From the NCBI RefSeq assembly GCF_051014445.1, contig NW_027488365.1, positions 3,038,001 through 3,102,000 of the forward strand: DNA of 64,000 nucleotides. The letters are read 5' to 3'. Below, in pieces: positions 12,801 through 26,500 of this stretch; position 1 is the first letter of the stretch; each line of letters opens with the position of its first letter. The notes below the pieces were generated by a model that made no database searches, had not been told where the DNA came from, and saw only the letters and a list, made by a program, of their open reading frames with translations. Position numbers and translations under genes: made by a program. The DNA is from Colletes latitarsis (Eukaryota; Arthropoda; Insecta; Hymenoptera; Colletidae).

Positions 12801-15800
12801 TTTCGCATTCTTCACATACTTGTTGAACGGATCCTGGGTTTTTTCTGGTTTGGTTCACGTAGTAATGTGGTACCACACTGAAACATTCAATTAAACCTGA
12901 TCTTGATAAATATTTGAGAGGATAACGCATGTTAGGTTTGGGTTAAGTCTAGGATTTGCCTTCATCAGGCTCATACTTTCGCATATTTCTCATACTTGAT
13001 GGCTAGATCCTGGGCTGTTTCTGGATTGTATCACGTAGTAATGTGGTACCACGCTGAAACAGTCGATTAAACCTGGTTTCGATCAATATTTTTGAGGATA
13101 ACGCATATTAGGTCTAGGTTAGGCCGGGGATTTTCACTCATCAGACTCATACTTTCGCATTCTTCACATACTTGTTGAACGGATCCTGGGCTATTTCTGG
13201 ATTGGATCACGTAGTAATGTGGTACCACACTGAAACAGTCAATTAAACCTGGTTTTGATCAATATTTTAGAGAATAACGCATGTTAGGTCTAGGTTAGGT
13301 CTGGGATTTTCACTCATCAGACTCATACCTTCGCATTCTTCACATACTTGTTGAACGGATCCTGGGCTATTTCTGGATTGGATCACGTAGTAATGTGGTA
13401 CCACACTGAAACAGTCAATTAAACCTGGGTTTCATCAATATTTTAGAGAATAACGCATGTTATGTCTAGGTTAGGTCTGGGATTTTCACTCATCAGACTC
13501 ATACTTTCACATTCTTCACATACTTGTTGAACGGATCCTGGGTTTTTTCTGGTTTGGATCACGTAGGAATGTGGTACCACACTGAAACAGTCGATTAAAC
13601 CTGGTTTCGATCAATATTTTAGAGGATAACGCAAGTTAGGTCTGGGATAGGTCTGGGATTTGACCTCATCAGACTCATACTTTCGCACACTTCACATACT
13701 TGTTGAACTGATCCTGGGTTTTTTCTGGTTTGGATCACGTAGTAATGTGGTACCACACTGAAACAGTCAATTAAACCTGGTTTTGATGGATATTTTAGAG
13801 AATAATTCATGTTAGGCCAGACCTAACATGGTTAGGTCTAGGATTTGCCCTCATCATGCTCATACTTTCGCGTTTTTCACATACTTGTTGAACAGATCCT
13901 GGGCTTTTTCTGGATTGCATCACGTAGTAATGAAGTACAACACTGAAACACTCAATTAAACCTGGTTTCCATCAATATTATTGAGGATAACGCATGTTAG
14001 GTCTAGGTTAGGCCTGGGATTTTCACTCATCAGACTCATACTTTCGCATTCCTCACATACTTGTTGAACTGATCCTGGGTTTTTTCTGGTTTGGATTACG
14101 TAGTAATGTGGTACCACACTGAAACAGTCGATTGAACCTGGTTTCGATCAATATTTTAGAGGATAACGCATGTAAGGTCTAGGTTAGCCCTGGGATTTTC
14201 ACTCATCAGACTCATACTTTCGCATTCTTCACATACTTGTTAAACTGATCCTGGGTTTTTTCTGGTTTGGATCACGTAGTAATGTGGTACCACACTGAAA
14301 CAGTCAATTAAACCTGGTTTTGATCAATATTTTAGAGAATAACGCATGTTAGGTCTAGGTTAGCCCTGGGATTATCACTCATCAGACTCATACTTTCGCA
14401 TTCTTCACATACTTGTTGAACGGATCCTGGGTTTTTTCTGGTTTGGTTCACGTAGTAATGTGGTACCACACTGAAACATTCAATTAAACCTGATCTTGAT
14501 AAATATTTGAGAGGATAACGCATGTTAGGTTTGGGTTAAGTCTAGGATTTGCCTTCATCAGGCTCATACTTTCGCATATTTCTCATACTTGATGGCTAGA
14601 TCCTGGGCTGTTTCTGGATTGTATCACGTAGTAATGTGGTACCACGCTGAAACAGTCGATTAAACCTGGTTTCGATCAATATTTTTGAGGATAACGCATA
14701 TTAGGTCTAGGTTAGGCCGGGGATTTTCACTCATCAGACTCATACTTTCGCATTCTTCACATACTTGTTGAACGGATCCTGGGCTATTTCTGGATTGGAT
14801 CACGTAGTAATGTGGTACCACACTGAAACAGTCAATTAAACCTGGTTTTGATCAATATTTTAGAGAATAACGCATGTTAGGTCTAGGTTAGGTCTGGGAT
14901 TTTCACTCATCAGACTCATACCTTCGCATTCTTCACATACTTGTTGAACGGATCCTGGGCTATTTCTGGATTGGATCACGTAGTAATGTGGTACCACACT
15001 GAAACAGTCAATTAAACCTGGGTTTCATCAATATTTTAGAGAATAACGCATGTTAGGTCTAGGTTAGGTCTGGGATTTTCACTCATCAGACTCATACTTT
15101 CACATTCTTCACATACTTGTTGAACGGATCCTGGGTTTTTTCTGGTTTGGATCACGTAGGAATGTGGTACCACACTGAAACAGTCGATTAAACCTGGTTT
15201 CGATCAATATTTTAGAGGATAACGCAAGTTAGGTCTGGGATAGGTCTGGGATTTGACCTCATCAGACTCATACTTTCGCACACTTCACATACTTGTTGAA
15301 CTGATCCTGGGTTTTTTCTGGTTTGGATCACGTAGTAATGTGGTACCACACTGAAACAGTCAATTAAACCTGGTTTTGATGAATATTTTAGAGAATAATT
15401 CATGTTAGGCCAGACCTAACATGGTTAGGTCTAGGATTTGCCCTCATCATGCTCATACTTTCGCGTTTTTCACATACTTGTTGAACAGATCCTGGGCTTT
15501 TTCTGGATTGCATCACGTAGTAATGAAGTACAACACTGAAACACTCAATTAAACCTGGTTTCCATCAATATTATTGAGGATAACGCATGTTAGGTCTAGG
15601 TTAGGCCTGGGATTTTCACTCATCAGACTCATACTTTCGCATTCTTCACATACTTGTTGAACGGATCCTGGGCTATTTCTGGATTGGATCACGTAGTAAT
15701 GTGGTACCACACTGAAACATTCAATTAAACCTGATCTTGATAAATATTTGAGAGGATAACGCATGTTAGGTTTGGGTTAAGTCTAGGATTTGCCTTCATC

Positions 15801-17310
15801 AGGCTCATACTTTCGCATATTTCTCATACTTGATGGCTAGATCCTGGGCTGTTTCTGGATTGTATCACGTAGTAATGTGGTACCACGCTGAAACAGTCGA
15901 TTAAACCTGGTTTCGATCAATATTTTTGAGAATAACGCATGTTAGGTCTAGGTTAGCCCTGGGATTATCACTCATCAGACTCATACTTTCGCATTCTTCA
16001 CATACTTGTTGAACGGATCCTGGGTTTTTTCTGGTTTGGTTCACGTAGTAATGTGGTACCACACTGAAACATTCAATTAAACCTGATCTTGATAAATATT
16101 TGAGAGGATAACGCATGTTAGGTTTGGGTTAAGTCTAGGATTTGCCTTCATCAGGCTCATACTTTCGCATATTTCTCATACTTGATGGCTAGATCCTGGG
16201 CTGTTTCTGGATTGTATCACGTAGTAATGTGGTACCACGCTGAAACAGTCGATTAAACCTGGTTTCGATCAATATTTTTGAGGATAACGCATATTAGGTC
16301 TAGGTTAGGCCGGGGATTTTCACTCATCAGACTCATACTTTCGCATTCTTCACATACTTGTTGAACGGATCCTGGGCTATTTCTGGATTGGATCACGTAG
16401 TAATGTGGTACCACACTGAAACAGTCAATTAAACCTGGTTTTGATCAATATTTTAGAGAATAACGCATGTTAGGTCTAGGTTAGGTCTGGGATTTTCACT
16501 CATCAGACTCATACCTTCGCATTCTTCACATACTTGTTGAACGGATCCTGGGCTATTTCTGGATTGGATCACGTAGTAATGTGGTACCACACTGAAACAG
16601 TCAATTAAACCTGGGTTTCATCAATATTTTAGAGAATAACGCATGTTAGGTCTAGGTTAGGTCTGGGATTTTCACTCATCAGACTCATACTTTCACATTC
16701 TTCACATACTTGTTGAACGGATCCTGGGTTTTTTCTGGTTTGGATCACGTAGGAATGTGGTACCACACTGAAACAGTCGATTAAACCTGGTTTCGATCAA
16801 TATTTTAGAGGATAACGCAAGTTAGGTCTGGGATAGGTCTGGGATTTGACCTCATCAGACTCATACTTTCGCACACTTCACATACTTGTTGAACTGATCC
16901 TGGGTTTTTTCTGGTTTGGATCACGTAGTAATGTGGTACCACACTGAAACAGTCAATTAAACCTGGTTTTGATGAATATTTTAGAGAATAATTCATGTTA
17001 GGCCAGACCTAACATGGTTAGGTCTAGGATTTGCCCTCATCATGCTCATACTTTCGCGTTTTTCACATACTTGTTGAACAGATCCTGGGCTTTTTCTGGA
17101 TTGCATCACGTAGTAATGAAGTACAACACTGAAACACTCAATTAAACCTGGTTTCCATCAATATTATTGAGGATAACGCATGTTAGGTCTAGGTTAGGCC
17201 TGGGATTTTCACTCATCAGACTCATACTTTCGCATTCTTCACATACTTGTTGAACGGATCCTGGGCTATTTCTGGATTGGATCACGTAGTAATGTGGTAC
17301 CACACTGAAA
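12800..17310. repeat. 1,593-bp higher-order repeat (nine monomers), about 2.8 units
   Basis: The marker ACGTAGGAATG occurs at 13,561, 15,154 and 16,747, and the hairpin variant at 13,808, 15,401 and 16,994; every step is exactly 1,593 bases. That equals nine 176-bp monomers plus the 9-bp hairpin insertion. Unit-to-unit agreement starts near 12.8 kb and is lost near 17.31 kb. By eye the units differ at only a few positions, so the amplification is recent. Boundaries are approximate. Confidence 0.87.
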
Positions 17311-17658
17311 CAGTCAATTAAACCTGGTTTTGATCAATATTTTAGAGAATAACGCATGTTAGGTCTAGGTTAGGTCTGGGATTTTCACTCATCAGACTCA
17401 TACCTTCGCATTCTTCACATACTTGTTGAACGGATCCTGGGCTATTTCTGGATTGGATCACGTAGTAATGTGGTACCACACTGAAACAGTCAATTAAACC
17501 TGGTTTTGATCGATATTTTAGAGAATAACGCATGTTAGGTCTAGGTTAGCCCTGGGATTATCACTCATCAGACTCATACTTTCGCATTCTTCACATACTT
17601 GTTGAACGGATCCTGGGTTTTTTCTGGTTTGGTTCACGTAGTAATGTGGTACCACACT
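17311..17658. repeat. 176-bp satellite, two monomers before short LINE copy 3
   Basis: Satellite monomers of the same type that precede short LINE copies 1 and 2 (the GGCTATTTCTGG type followed by the GGTTTGGTTCACG type). They differ by only a few substitutions. Confidence 0.9.
17644..17658. repeat. Left target-site duplication of short LINE copy 3
   Basis: ATGTGGTACCACACT, the same 15 bp and monomer phase as for copies 1 and 2. It is repeated at 17868-17882. Confidence 0.9.
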
Positions 17659-17867
17659 TTTTTTTTTTTTTTTTTTTTTTTTGTCGTGGGGAAAATCTTC
17701 GAAAGACTCCCTCCCACCTCTCCCCAAGGAGGTGTGTGGGATTCCCCGCGCCCGTACAACGACAGACGCGGGACCTACCCACTAAAAACCCCACGGTGAC
17801 ACTTCGGCACGCTTTGGGAGGATACCGGGAATCGCTCGAAGCATTCTTCCGGTATCCTCCCCGTGCC
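17659..17867 (-). mobile_element. 5'-truncated R1-clade LINE 3' end, short copy 3 (rearranged)
   Basis: A 209-bp minus-strand insertion sharing truncation point, target site and duplication with copies 1 and 2. The T run covers 17658-17682. It differs in the C-rich hairpin after the tail. The 8-base loop, CTTGGGGA in copy 2 and in the long element, is present as its reverse complement TCCCCAAG (17721-17728), and 9 bp (GGAGGGGTG) are missing just after the stem. The 13-bp hairpin near the 5' end is intact. It is a non-coding fragment carried along by satellite amplification. Confidence 0.9.
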
Positions 17868-17882
17868 ATGTGGTACCACACT
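17868..17882. repeat. Right target-site duplication of short LINE copy 3
   Basis: Exact 15-bp match to 17644-17658. The satellite continues with GAAACATTC. Confidence 0.9.
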
Positions 17883-18650
17883 GAAACATTCAATTAAATC
17901 TGATCTTGATAAATATTTGAGAGGATAACGCATGTTAGGTCTGGGTTAGGTCTAGGATTTGCCCTCATCAGGCTCATACTTTCGCATATTTCTCATAATT
18001 CATGGCTGGATCCTGGGCTATTTCTGGATTGGATCACGTAGTAATGTGGTACCACACTGAAACAGTCAATTAAACCTTTGGTTTTGATGAATATTTTAGA
18101 GAATAATTCATGTTAGGCCAGACCTAACATGGTTAGGTCTAGGATTTGCCCTCATCAGGCTCATACTTTCGCGTTTTTCACATACTTGTTGAACAGATCC
18201 TGGGCTTTTTCTGGACTGCATCACGTAGTAATGAAGTACAACACTGAAACACTCAATTAAACCTGGTTTCCATCAATATTATTGAGGATAACGCATGTTA
18301 GGTCTAGGTTAGGCCTGGGATTTTCACTCATCAGACTCATACTTTCGCATTCTTCACATACTTGTTGAACGGATCCTGGGCTATTTCTGGATTGGATCAC
18401 GTAGTAATGTGGTACCACACTGAAACAGTCAATTAAACCTGGTTTTGATCAATATTTTAGAGAATAACGCATGTTAGGTCTAGGTTAGGTCTGGGATATT
18501 CACTCATCAGACTCATACCTTCGCATTCTTCACATACTTGTTGAACGGATCCTGGGCTATTTCTGGATTGGATCACGTAGTAATGTGGTACCACACTGAA
18601 ACAGTCAATTAAACCTGGTTTTGATCAATATTTTAGAGAATAACGCATGT
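17868..18650. repeat. 176-bp satellite after short LINE copy 3
   Basis: About four monomers. Just after the insertion (near 17,935) the monomer order jumps ahead by 352 bases relative to copy 1: sequence matching about 1,742 is followed by sequence matching about 2,095. This is a clean loss of two whole monomers. A hairpin variant is at 18109. Confidence 0.88.
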
Positions 18651-21600
18651 TAGGTCTAGGTTAGCCCTGGGATTATCACTCATCAGACTCATACTTTCGC
18701 ATTCTTCACATACTTGTTGACCGGATCCTGGGTTTTTTCTGGTTTGGTTCACGTAGTAATGTGGTACCACACTGAAACATTCAATTAAACCTGATCTTGA
18801 TAAATATTTGAGAGGATAGCGCATGTTAGGTTTGGGTTAAGTCTAGGATTTGCCCTCTTCAGGCTCATACTTTCGCATATTTCTCATACTTCATGGCTAG
18901 ATCCTGGGTTTTTTCTGGTTTGGATCACGTAGTAGTGTGGTACCACACTGAAACATTCCATTAAACCTGTTTTGGATCAATATTTTAGAGGATCACGCAT
19001 GTTAGGTCTAGGTTAGGTCGGGGATTTTCACTCATCAGACTGATACTTTCGCATTCTTCACATACTTGTTGAACGGATCCTGGGTTTTTTCTGGTTTGGA
19101 TCACGTAGTAATGTGGTACCACACTGAAACAGTCGATTAAACCTGGTTTCGATCAGTATTTTAGAGGATAACGCAAGATAAGTCTGGGATAGGTCTGGGA
19201 TTTGACCTCATCAGACTCATACTTTCGGGTTTTTCACATACTTGTTGAACAGATCCTGGGTTTTTTCTGCTTTGGATCACGTAGTAAAGTGGTACCACAT
19301 TGAAACAGTCCATTAAACCTGGTTTGGATCGATATTTTAGAGGATAACGCATGTTAGGTCTAGGTTAGCCCTGGGATTATCACTCATCAGACTCATATTT
19401 TCGCATTCTTCACATACTTGTTGAACGGATCCTGGGTTTTTTCTGGTTTGGATCACGTAGTAATGTAGGACCACACTGAAACAGTCAATTAAACCTGGTT
19501 TCGATCAATATTTTAGAGAATAATTCATGTTAGGTCTAGGTTAGCCCTGGGATTATCACTCATCAAACTCATACTTTCGCATTCGTCACATACTTGTTGA
19601 ACGGATCCTGGGTTTTTTCTGGTTTGGTGCACGTAGTAATGTGGTACCACACTGAAACATTCAATTAAAGCTGATCTTGATAAATATTTGAGAGGATAAC
19701 GCATGTTAGGTTTGGGTTAAGTCTAGGATTTGCCTTCATCAGGCTCATACTTTCGCATATTTCTCATACTTGATGGCTAGATCCTGGGCTGTTTCTGGAT
19801 TGTATCACGTAGTAATGTGGTACCACGCTGAAACAGTCAATTAAACCTGGTTTCGATCAATATTTTAGAGGATAACGCAAGTTAGGTCTGGCATAGGTCT
19901 GGGATTCGCCCTCATCAGACTCATATTTTCGCATTCTTCACATACTTGTTGAACGGATCCTGGGTTTTTTCTGGTTTGGATCACGTAGTAATGTGGTACC
20001 ACACTGAAACAGTTGATTAAACCTGGTCTCGATCAATATTTTAGAGGATAACGCATGTTAGGTCTAGGTTTGCCCTGGGATTATCACTCATCAGACTCAT
20101 ACTTTCGCATTCTTCACATACTTGTTGACCGGATCCTGGGTTTTTTCTGGTTTGGTCCACGTAGTAATGTGGTACCACACTGAAACATTCAATTAAACCT
20201 GATCTTGATAAATATTTGAGAGGATAGCGCATGTTAGGTTTGGGTTAAGTCTAGGATTTGCCTTCATCAGGCTCATACTTTCGCATATTTCTCATACTTC
20301 ATGGCTAGATCCAGGGTTTTTTCTGGTTTGGATCACGTAGTAGTGTGGTACCACACTGAAACATTCCATTGAACCTGTTTTGGATCAATATTTTAGAGGA
20401 TCACGCATGTTAGGTCTAGGTTAGGTCGGGGATTTTCACTCATCAGACTGATACTTTCGCATTCTTCACATACTTGTTGAACGGATCCTGGGTTTTTTCT
20501 GGTTTGGATCACGTAGTAATGTGGTACCACACTGAAACAGTCGATTAAACCTGGTTTCGATCAGTACTTTAGAGGATAACGCAAGATAAGTCTGGGATAG
20601 GTCTGGGATTTGACCTCATCAGACTCATACTTTCGGGTTTTTCACATACTTGTTGAACAGATCCTGGGTTTTTTCTGCTTTGGATCACGTAGTAAAGTGG
20701 TACCACATTGAAACAGTCCATTAAACCTGGTTTGGATCGATATTTTAGAGGATAACGCATGTTAGGTCTAGGTTAGCCCTGGGATTATCACTCATCAGAC
20801 TCATATTTTCGCATTCTTCACATACTTGTTGAACGGATCCTGGGTTTTTTCTGGTTTGGATCACGTAGTAATGTAGGACCACACTGAAACAGTCAATTAA
20901 ACCTGGTTTCGATCAATATTTTAGAGAATAATTCATGTTAGGTCTAGGTTAGCCCTGGGATTATCACTCATCAAACTCATACTTTCGCATTCGTCGCATA
21001 CTTGTTGAACGGATCCTGGGTTTTTTCTGGTTTGGTTCACGTAGTAATGTGGTACCACACTGAAACATTCAATTAAACCTGATCTTGATAAATATTTGAG
21101 AGGATAACGCATGTTAGGTTTGGGTTAAGTCTAGGATTTGCCTTCATCAGGCTCATACTTTCGCATATTTCTCATACTTGATGGCTAGATCCTGGGCTGT
21201 TTCTGGATTGTATCACGTAGTAATGTGGCACCACGCTGAAACAGTCAATTAAACCTGGTTTCGATCAATATTTTAGAGGATAACGCAAGTTAGGTCTGGC
21301 ATAGGTCTGGGATTCGCCCTCATCGGACTCATATTTTCGCATTCTTCACATACTTGTTGAACGGATCCTGGGTTTTTTCTGGTTTGGATCACGTAGTAAT
21401 GTGGTACCACACTGAAACAGTTGATTAAACCTGGTCTCGATCAATATTTTAGAGGATAACGCATGTTAGGTCTAGGTTTGCCCTGGGATTATCACTCATC
21501 AGACTCATACTTTCGCATTCTTCACATACTTGTTGACCGGATCCTGGGTTTTTTCTGGTTTGGTTCACGTAGTAATGTGGTACCACACTGAAACATTCAA

Positions 21601-22090
21601 TTAAACCTGATCTTGATAAATATTTGAGAGGATAGCGCATGTTAGGTTTGGGTTAAGTCTAGGATTTGCCCTCATCAGGCTCATACTTTCGCATAATTCT
21701 CATACTTCATGGCTAGATCCAGGGTTTTTTCTGGTTTGGATCACGTAGTAGTGTGGTACCACACTGAAACATTCCATTAAACCTGGTTTGGATCAGTATT
21801 TTAGAGGATGACGCATGTTAGGTCTAGGTTAGGTCGGGGATTTTCACTCATCAGACTGATACTTTCGCATTCTTCACATACTTGTTGAACGGATCCTGGG
21901 TTTTTTCTGGTTTGGATCACGTAGTAATGTGGTACCACACTGAAACAGTCGATTAAACCTGGTTTCGATTAGTATTTTAGAGGATAACGCAAGATAAGTC
22001 TGGGATAGGTCTGGGATTTGACCTCATCAGACTCATACTTTCGCGTTTTTCACATACTTGTTGAACAGATCCTGGGTTTTTTCTGGTTTG
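18650..22090. repeat. 1,408-bp higher-order repeat (eight monomers), about 2.4 units
   Basis: Diagnostic monomers recur at 18,633, 20,041 and 21,449, and a second marker (the AAGTGGTACCACATTGAAAC type) at a step of 1,408, exactly eight monomers of 176. Agreement is lost near 22,090. Related segments reappear at about 24.8-26.1 kb and 31.7-33.0 kb, so this arrangement has been copied to other parts of the array. Confidence 0.85.
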
Positions 22091-22840
22091 GATCACGTAG
22101 TAGTGTGGTACCACACTGAAACAGTCCATTAAACCTGCTTGCGATCAATATTTTAGAGGATAACGCGTGTTAGGTCTGGGTTAGGTCCAGGATTTGCCCT
22201 CATCAGGCTCATTCTTTCGCATATTTCTCTAACTTGATTGCTAGATCCTGGGCTTTTTCTGGATTGCATCACGTAGTAATGTGGTACCACACTGAAACAT
22301 TCAATTAAACCAGGTCTTGATAAAGATTTTCGAGGATAACGCATGTTAGGTCTGGGTTAGGTCTAGGATTTGCCCTCATCAGGCTCATACTTTCGCATAT
22401 TTCTCATACTTCATGGCTAGATCCTTTGCTTTTTCTGGATTGTATCACGTAGTAATGAAGTACAACACTGAAACAGTCAATTAAACCTGGTTTCCATCAA
22501 TATCTTAGAGGACAACGCAAGTTAGGTCTGGGATAGGTCTTGGACTTGCCCTCACCAGGCTCATACTTTCGCGTTTTTCACATACTTGTTGAACAGATCC
22601 TGGGTTTTTTCTGGTTTGGATCACGTAGTAGTGTGGTACCACACTGAAACAGTCCATTAAACCTGGTTTGGATCAATATTTTAGAGGATAACGCATGTTA
22701 GGTCTAGGTTAGATTTGGGATTTTCATTCATCAGACTCATACTTTCGCATTCTTCACATACTTGTTGAACGGATCCTGGGTTTTTTCTGGTTTGGATCAC
22801 GTAGTAATGTGGGTCCACACTGAAACAATCAATTAAACCT
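22091..22840. repeat. 176-bp satellite, mixed types
   Basis: About four monomers linking the eight-monomer and two-monomer repeats. They include the CTTTGCTTTTTCTGG type and the GTGGGTCCACAC type, which has lost the KpnI palindrome. Confidence 0.88.
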
Positions 22841-23545
22841 GGTCTTGATAAATATTTTAGAGGATAACGCATGTTAGGTCTGGGATAGGTCTGGGATTTG
22901 CCCTCATCAGACTCATACTTTCGCACACTTCACATACTGGTTGAACACATTCTGGGTTTTTTCTGGTTTGGATCACGTAGTAATGTGGTACCACACAGAA
23001 ACAGTCGATTAAACCTGGTTTCGATCAATATTTTAGAGGATAACGCATGTTAGGTCTAGGTTAGGCCTGGGATTTTCACTCATCAGGCTCATACTTTCGC
23101 ATTCTTCACATACTTGTTGAACGGATCCTGGGTTTTTTCTGGTTTGGATCACGTAGTAATGTAGGACCACACTGAAACAGTCAATTAAACCTGATCTTGA
23201 TAAATATTTTAGAGGATAACGCATGTTAGGTCTGGGATAGGTCTGGGATTTGCCCTCATCAGACTCATATTTTCGCACACTTCACATACTGGTTGAACAG
23301 ATTCTGGGTTTTTTCTGGTTTGGATCACGTAGTAATGTGGTACCACACAGAAACAGTCGATTAAACCTGGTTTCGATCAATATTTTAGAGGATAACGCAT
23401 GTTAGGTCTAGGTTAGGCCTGGGATTTTCACTCATCAGGCTCATACTTTCGCATTCTTCACATACTTGTTGAACGGATCCTGGGTTTTTTCTGGTTTGGA
23501 TCACGTAGTAATGTAGGACCACACTGAAACAGTCAATTAAACCTG
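22840..23545. repeat. 352-bp dimeric higher-order repeat, two units
   Basis: A pair of monomers marked by TACTGGTTGAACA and by GTACCACACAGAAAC is repeated with a step of 352 (for example 23,033 to 23,385). The two units differ at very few positions. The second is followed by a switch to another monomer order near 23,550. Confidence 0.82.
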
Positions 23546-26500
23546 ATCTTGATAAATATTTGAGAGGATAACGCATGTTAGGTTTGGGTTAAGTCTAGGA
23601 TTTGCCTTCATCAGGCTCATACTTTCGCATATTTCTCATACTTGATGGCTAGATCCTGGGCTGTTTCTGGATTGTATCACGTAGTAATGTGGTACCACGC
23701 TGAAACAGTCAATTAAACCTGGTTTCGATCAATATTTTAGAGGATAACGCAAGTTAGGTCTGGCATAGGTCTGGGATTCGCCCTCATCAGTCTCATACTT
23801 TCGCGTTTTTCACATACTTGTTGACCTGATCGAGGGTTTTTTCTGCTTTGGATCACGTAGTAAAGTGGTACCACATTGAAACAGTCCATTAAACCTGGTT
23901 TGGATCAATATTTTACAGGATAACGCATGTTAGGTCTAGGTTAGCCCAGGGATTATCACTCATCAGACTCATATTTTCGCATTCTTCACATACTTGTTGA
24001 ACAGATCATGGGTTTTTTCTGGTTTGGATCACGTAGTACTGTGATACCACACTGAAACAGTCGATTAAACCTGGTTTGGATCAATATTTTAGAGGATAAC
24101 GCATGTTAGGTCTAGGTTAGGTTTGGGATTTTCACTCATCAGACTCATACTTTCGCACACTTCATATACCCGTTGAACAGATCCTGGGTTATTTTCTGGT
24201 TTGGATCACATAGTAATGTGGTACCACACTGAAACAGTCGATTAAACCAGGTTTCGATCAATATTTTAGAGTATAACTCATGTTAGGTCTAGGTTAGGCC
24301 TGGGATTAACATTTATCAGACTCATACCTTCGCATTCTTCACATACTTGTTGAACTGATCCTGGGTTTTTTCTGGTTTGGATCACGTAGGAATGTGGTAC
24401 CACACTGAAACAGTCGATTAAACCTGGTTTCGATCAATATTTTAGATGATAACGCAAGTTATGTCTGGGATAGGTCTGGGATTTGCCCTCATCAGACTGA
24501 TACTTTCGCGTTTTTCACATACTTGTTGAACAGATCCTGGGTTTTTTCTGGTTTGGATCACGTAGTAGTGTGGTACCACACTGAAACAGTCCATTAAACC
24601 TGGTTTGGATCAATATTTTAGAGGATAACGCATGTTAGGTCTAGGTTAGATTTGGGATTTTCATTCATCAGACTCATACTTTCGCATTCTTCACATACTT
24701 GTTGAACGGATCCTGGGTTTTTTCTGGTTTGGATCACGTAGTAATGTGGTACCACACTGAAACAGTCGATTAAACCTGGTTTCGATCAGTATTTTAGAGG
24801 ATAACGCAAGATAAGTCTGGGATATGTCTGGGATTTGACCTCATCAGACTCATACTTTCGCGTTTTTCACATACTTGTTGAACGGATCCTGGGTTTTTTC
24901 TGGTTTGGATCACGTAGTAATGTGGTACCACACTGAAACAGTTGATTAAACCTGGTCTCGATCAATATTTTAGAGGATAACGCATGTTAGGTCTAGGTTA
25001 GCCCTGGGATTATCACTCATCAGACTCATACTTTCGCATTCTTCACATACTTGTTGACCGGATCCTGGGTTTTTTCTGGTTTGGTTCACGTTGTAATGTG
25101 GTACCACACTGAAACATTCAATTAAACCTGATCTTGATAAATATTTGAGAGGATAGCGCATGTTAGGTTTGGGTTAAGTCTAGGATTTGCCCTCATCAGG
25201 CTCATACTTTCGCATATTTCTCATACTTCATGGCCAGATCCCGGGTTTTTTCTGGTTTGGATCACGTAGTAGTGTGGTACCACACTGAAACATTCCATTA
25301 AACCTGGTTTGGATCAGTATTTTAGAGGATGACGCATGTTAGGTCTAGGTTAGGTCGGGGATTTTCACTCATCAGACTGATACTTTCGCATTCTACACAT
25401 ACTTGTTGAACGGATCCTGGGTTTTTTCTGGTTTGGATCACGTAGTAATGTGGTACCACACTGAAACAGTCGATTAAACCTGGTTTCGATTAGTATTTTA
25501 GAGGATAACGCAAGATAAGTCTGGGATAGGTCTGGGATTTGACCTCATCAGACTCATACTTTCGCGTTTTTCACATACTTGTTGAACAGATCCTGGGTTT
25601 TTTCTGCTTTGGATCACGTAGTAAAGTGGTACCACATTGAAACAGTCCATTAAACCTGGTTTGGATCGATATTTTAGAGGATAACGCATGTTAGGTCTAG
25701 GTTAGCCCTGGGATTATCACTCATCAGACTCATATTTTCGCATTCTTCACATACTTGTTGAACGGATCCTGGGTTTTTTCTGGTTTGGATCACGTAGTAA
25801 TGTAGGACCACACTGAAACAGTCAATTAAACCTGGTTTCGATCAATATTTTAGAGAATAATTCATGTTAGGTCTAGGTTAGCCCTGGGATTATCACTCAT
25901 CAGACTCATACTTTCGCATTCGTCTCATACTTGTTGAACGGATCCTGGGTTTTTTCTGGTTTGGTTCACGTAGTAATGTGGTACCACACTGAAACATTCA
26001 ATTAAACCTGATCTTGATAAATATTTGAGAGGATAACGCATGTTAGGTTTGGGTTAAGTCTAGGATTTGCCTTCATCAGGCTCATACTTTCGCATATTTC
26101 TCATACTTGATGGCTAGATCCTGGGCTGTTTCTGGATTGTATCACGTAGTAAAGTGGTACCGCATTGAAACAGTCCATTAAACCTGGTTTGGATCAATAT
26201 TTTAGAGGATAACGCATGTTAGGTCTAGGTTAGCCCTGGGATCATCACTCATCAGACTCATATTTTCGCATTCTTCACATACTTGTTGAACAGATCATGG
26301 GTTTTTTCTGGTTTGGGTCACGTAGTACTGTGATACCACACTGAAACAGTCGAGTAAACCTGGTTTGGATCAATATTTTAGAGGATAACGCATGTTAGGT
26401 CTAGGTTAGGTTTGGGATTTTCACTCATCAGACTCATACTTTCGCATTCTTCACATACTTGTTGAACAGATCCTGGGTTTTTTCTGGTTTGGATCACGTA

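Noticed and set aside
1465..17867. Short elements as independent SINEs with an RNA polymerase III promoter
   Set aside because: I see no convincing tRNA-like A and B boxes, the sequence matches the 3' untranslated region of the long LINE throughout, and all three copies trace to one insertion.
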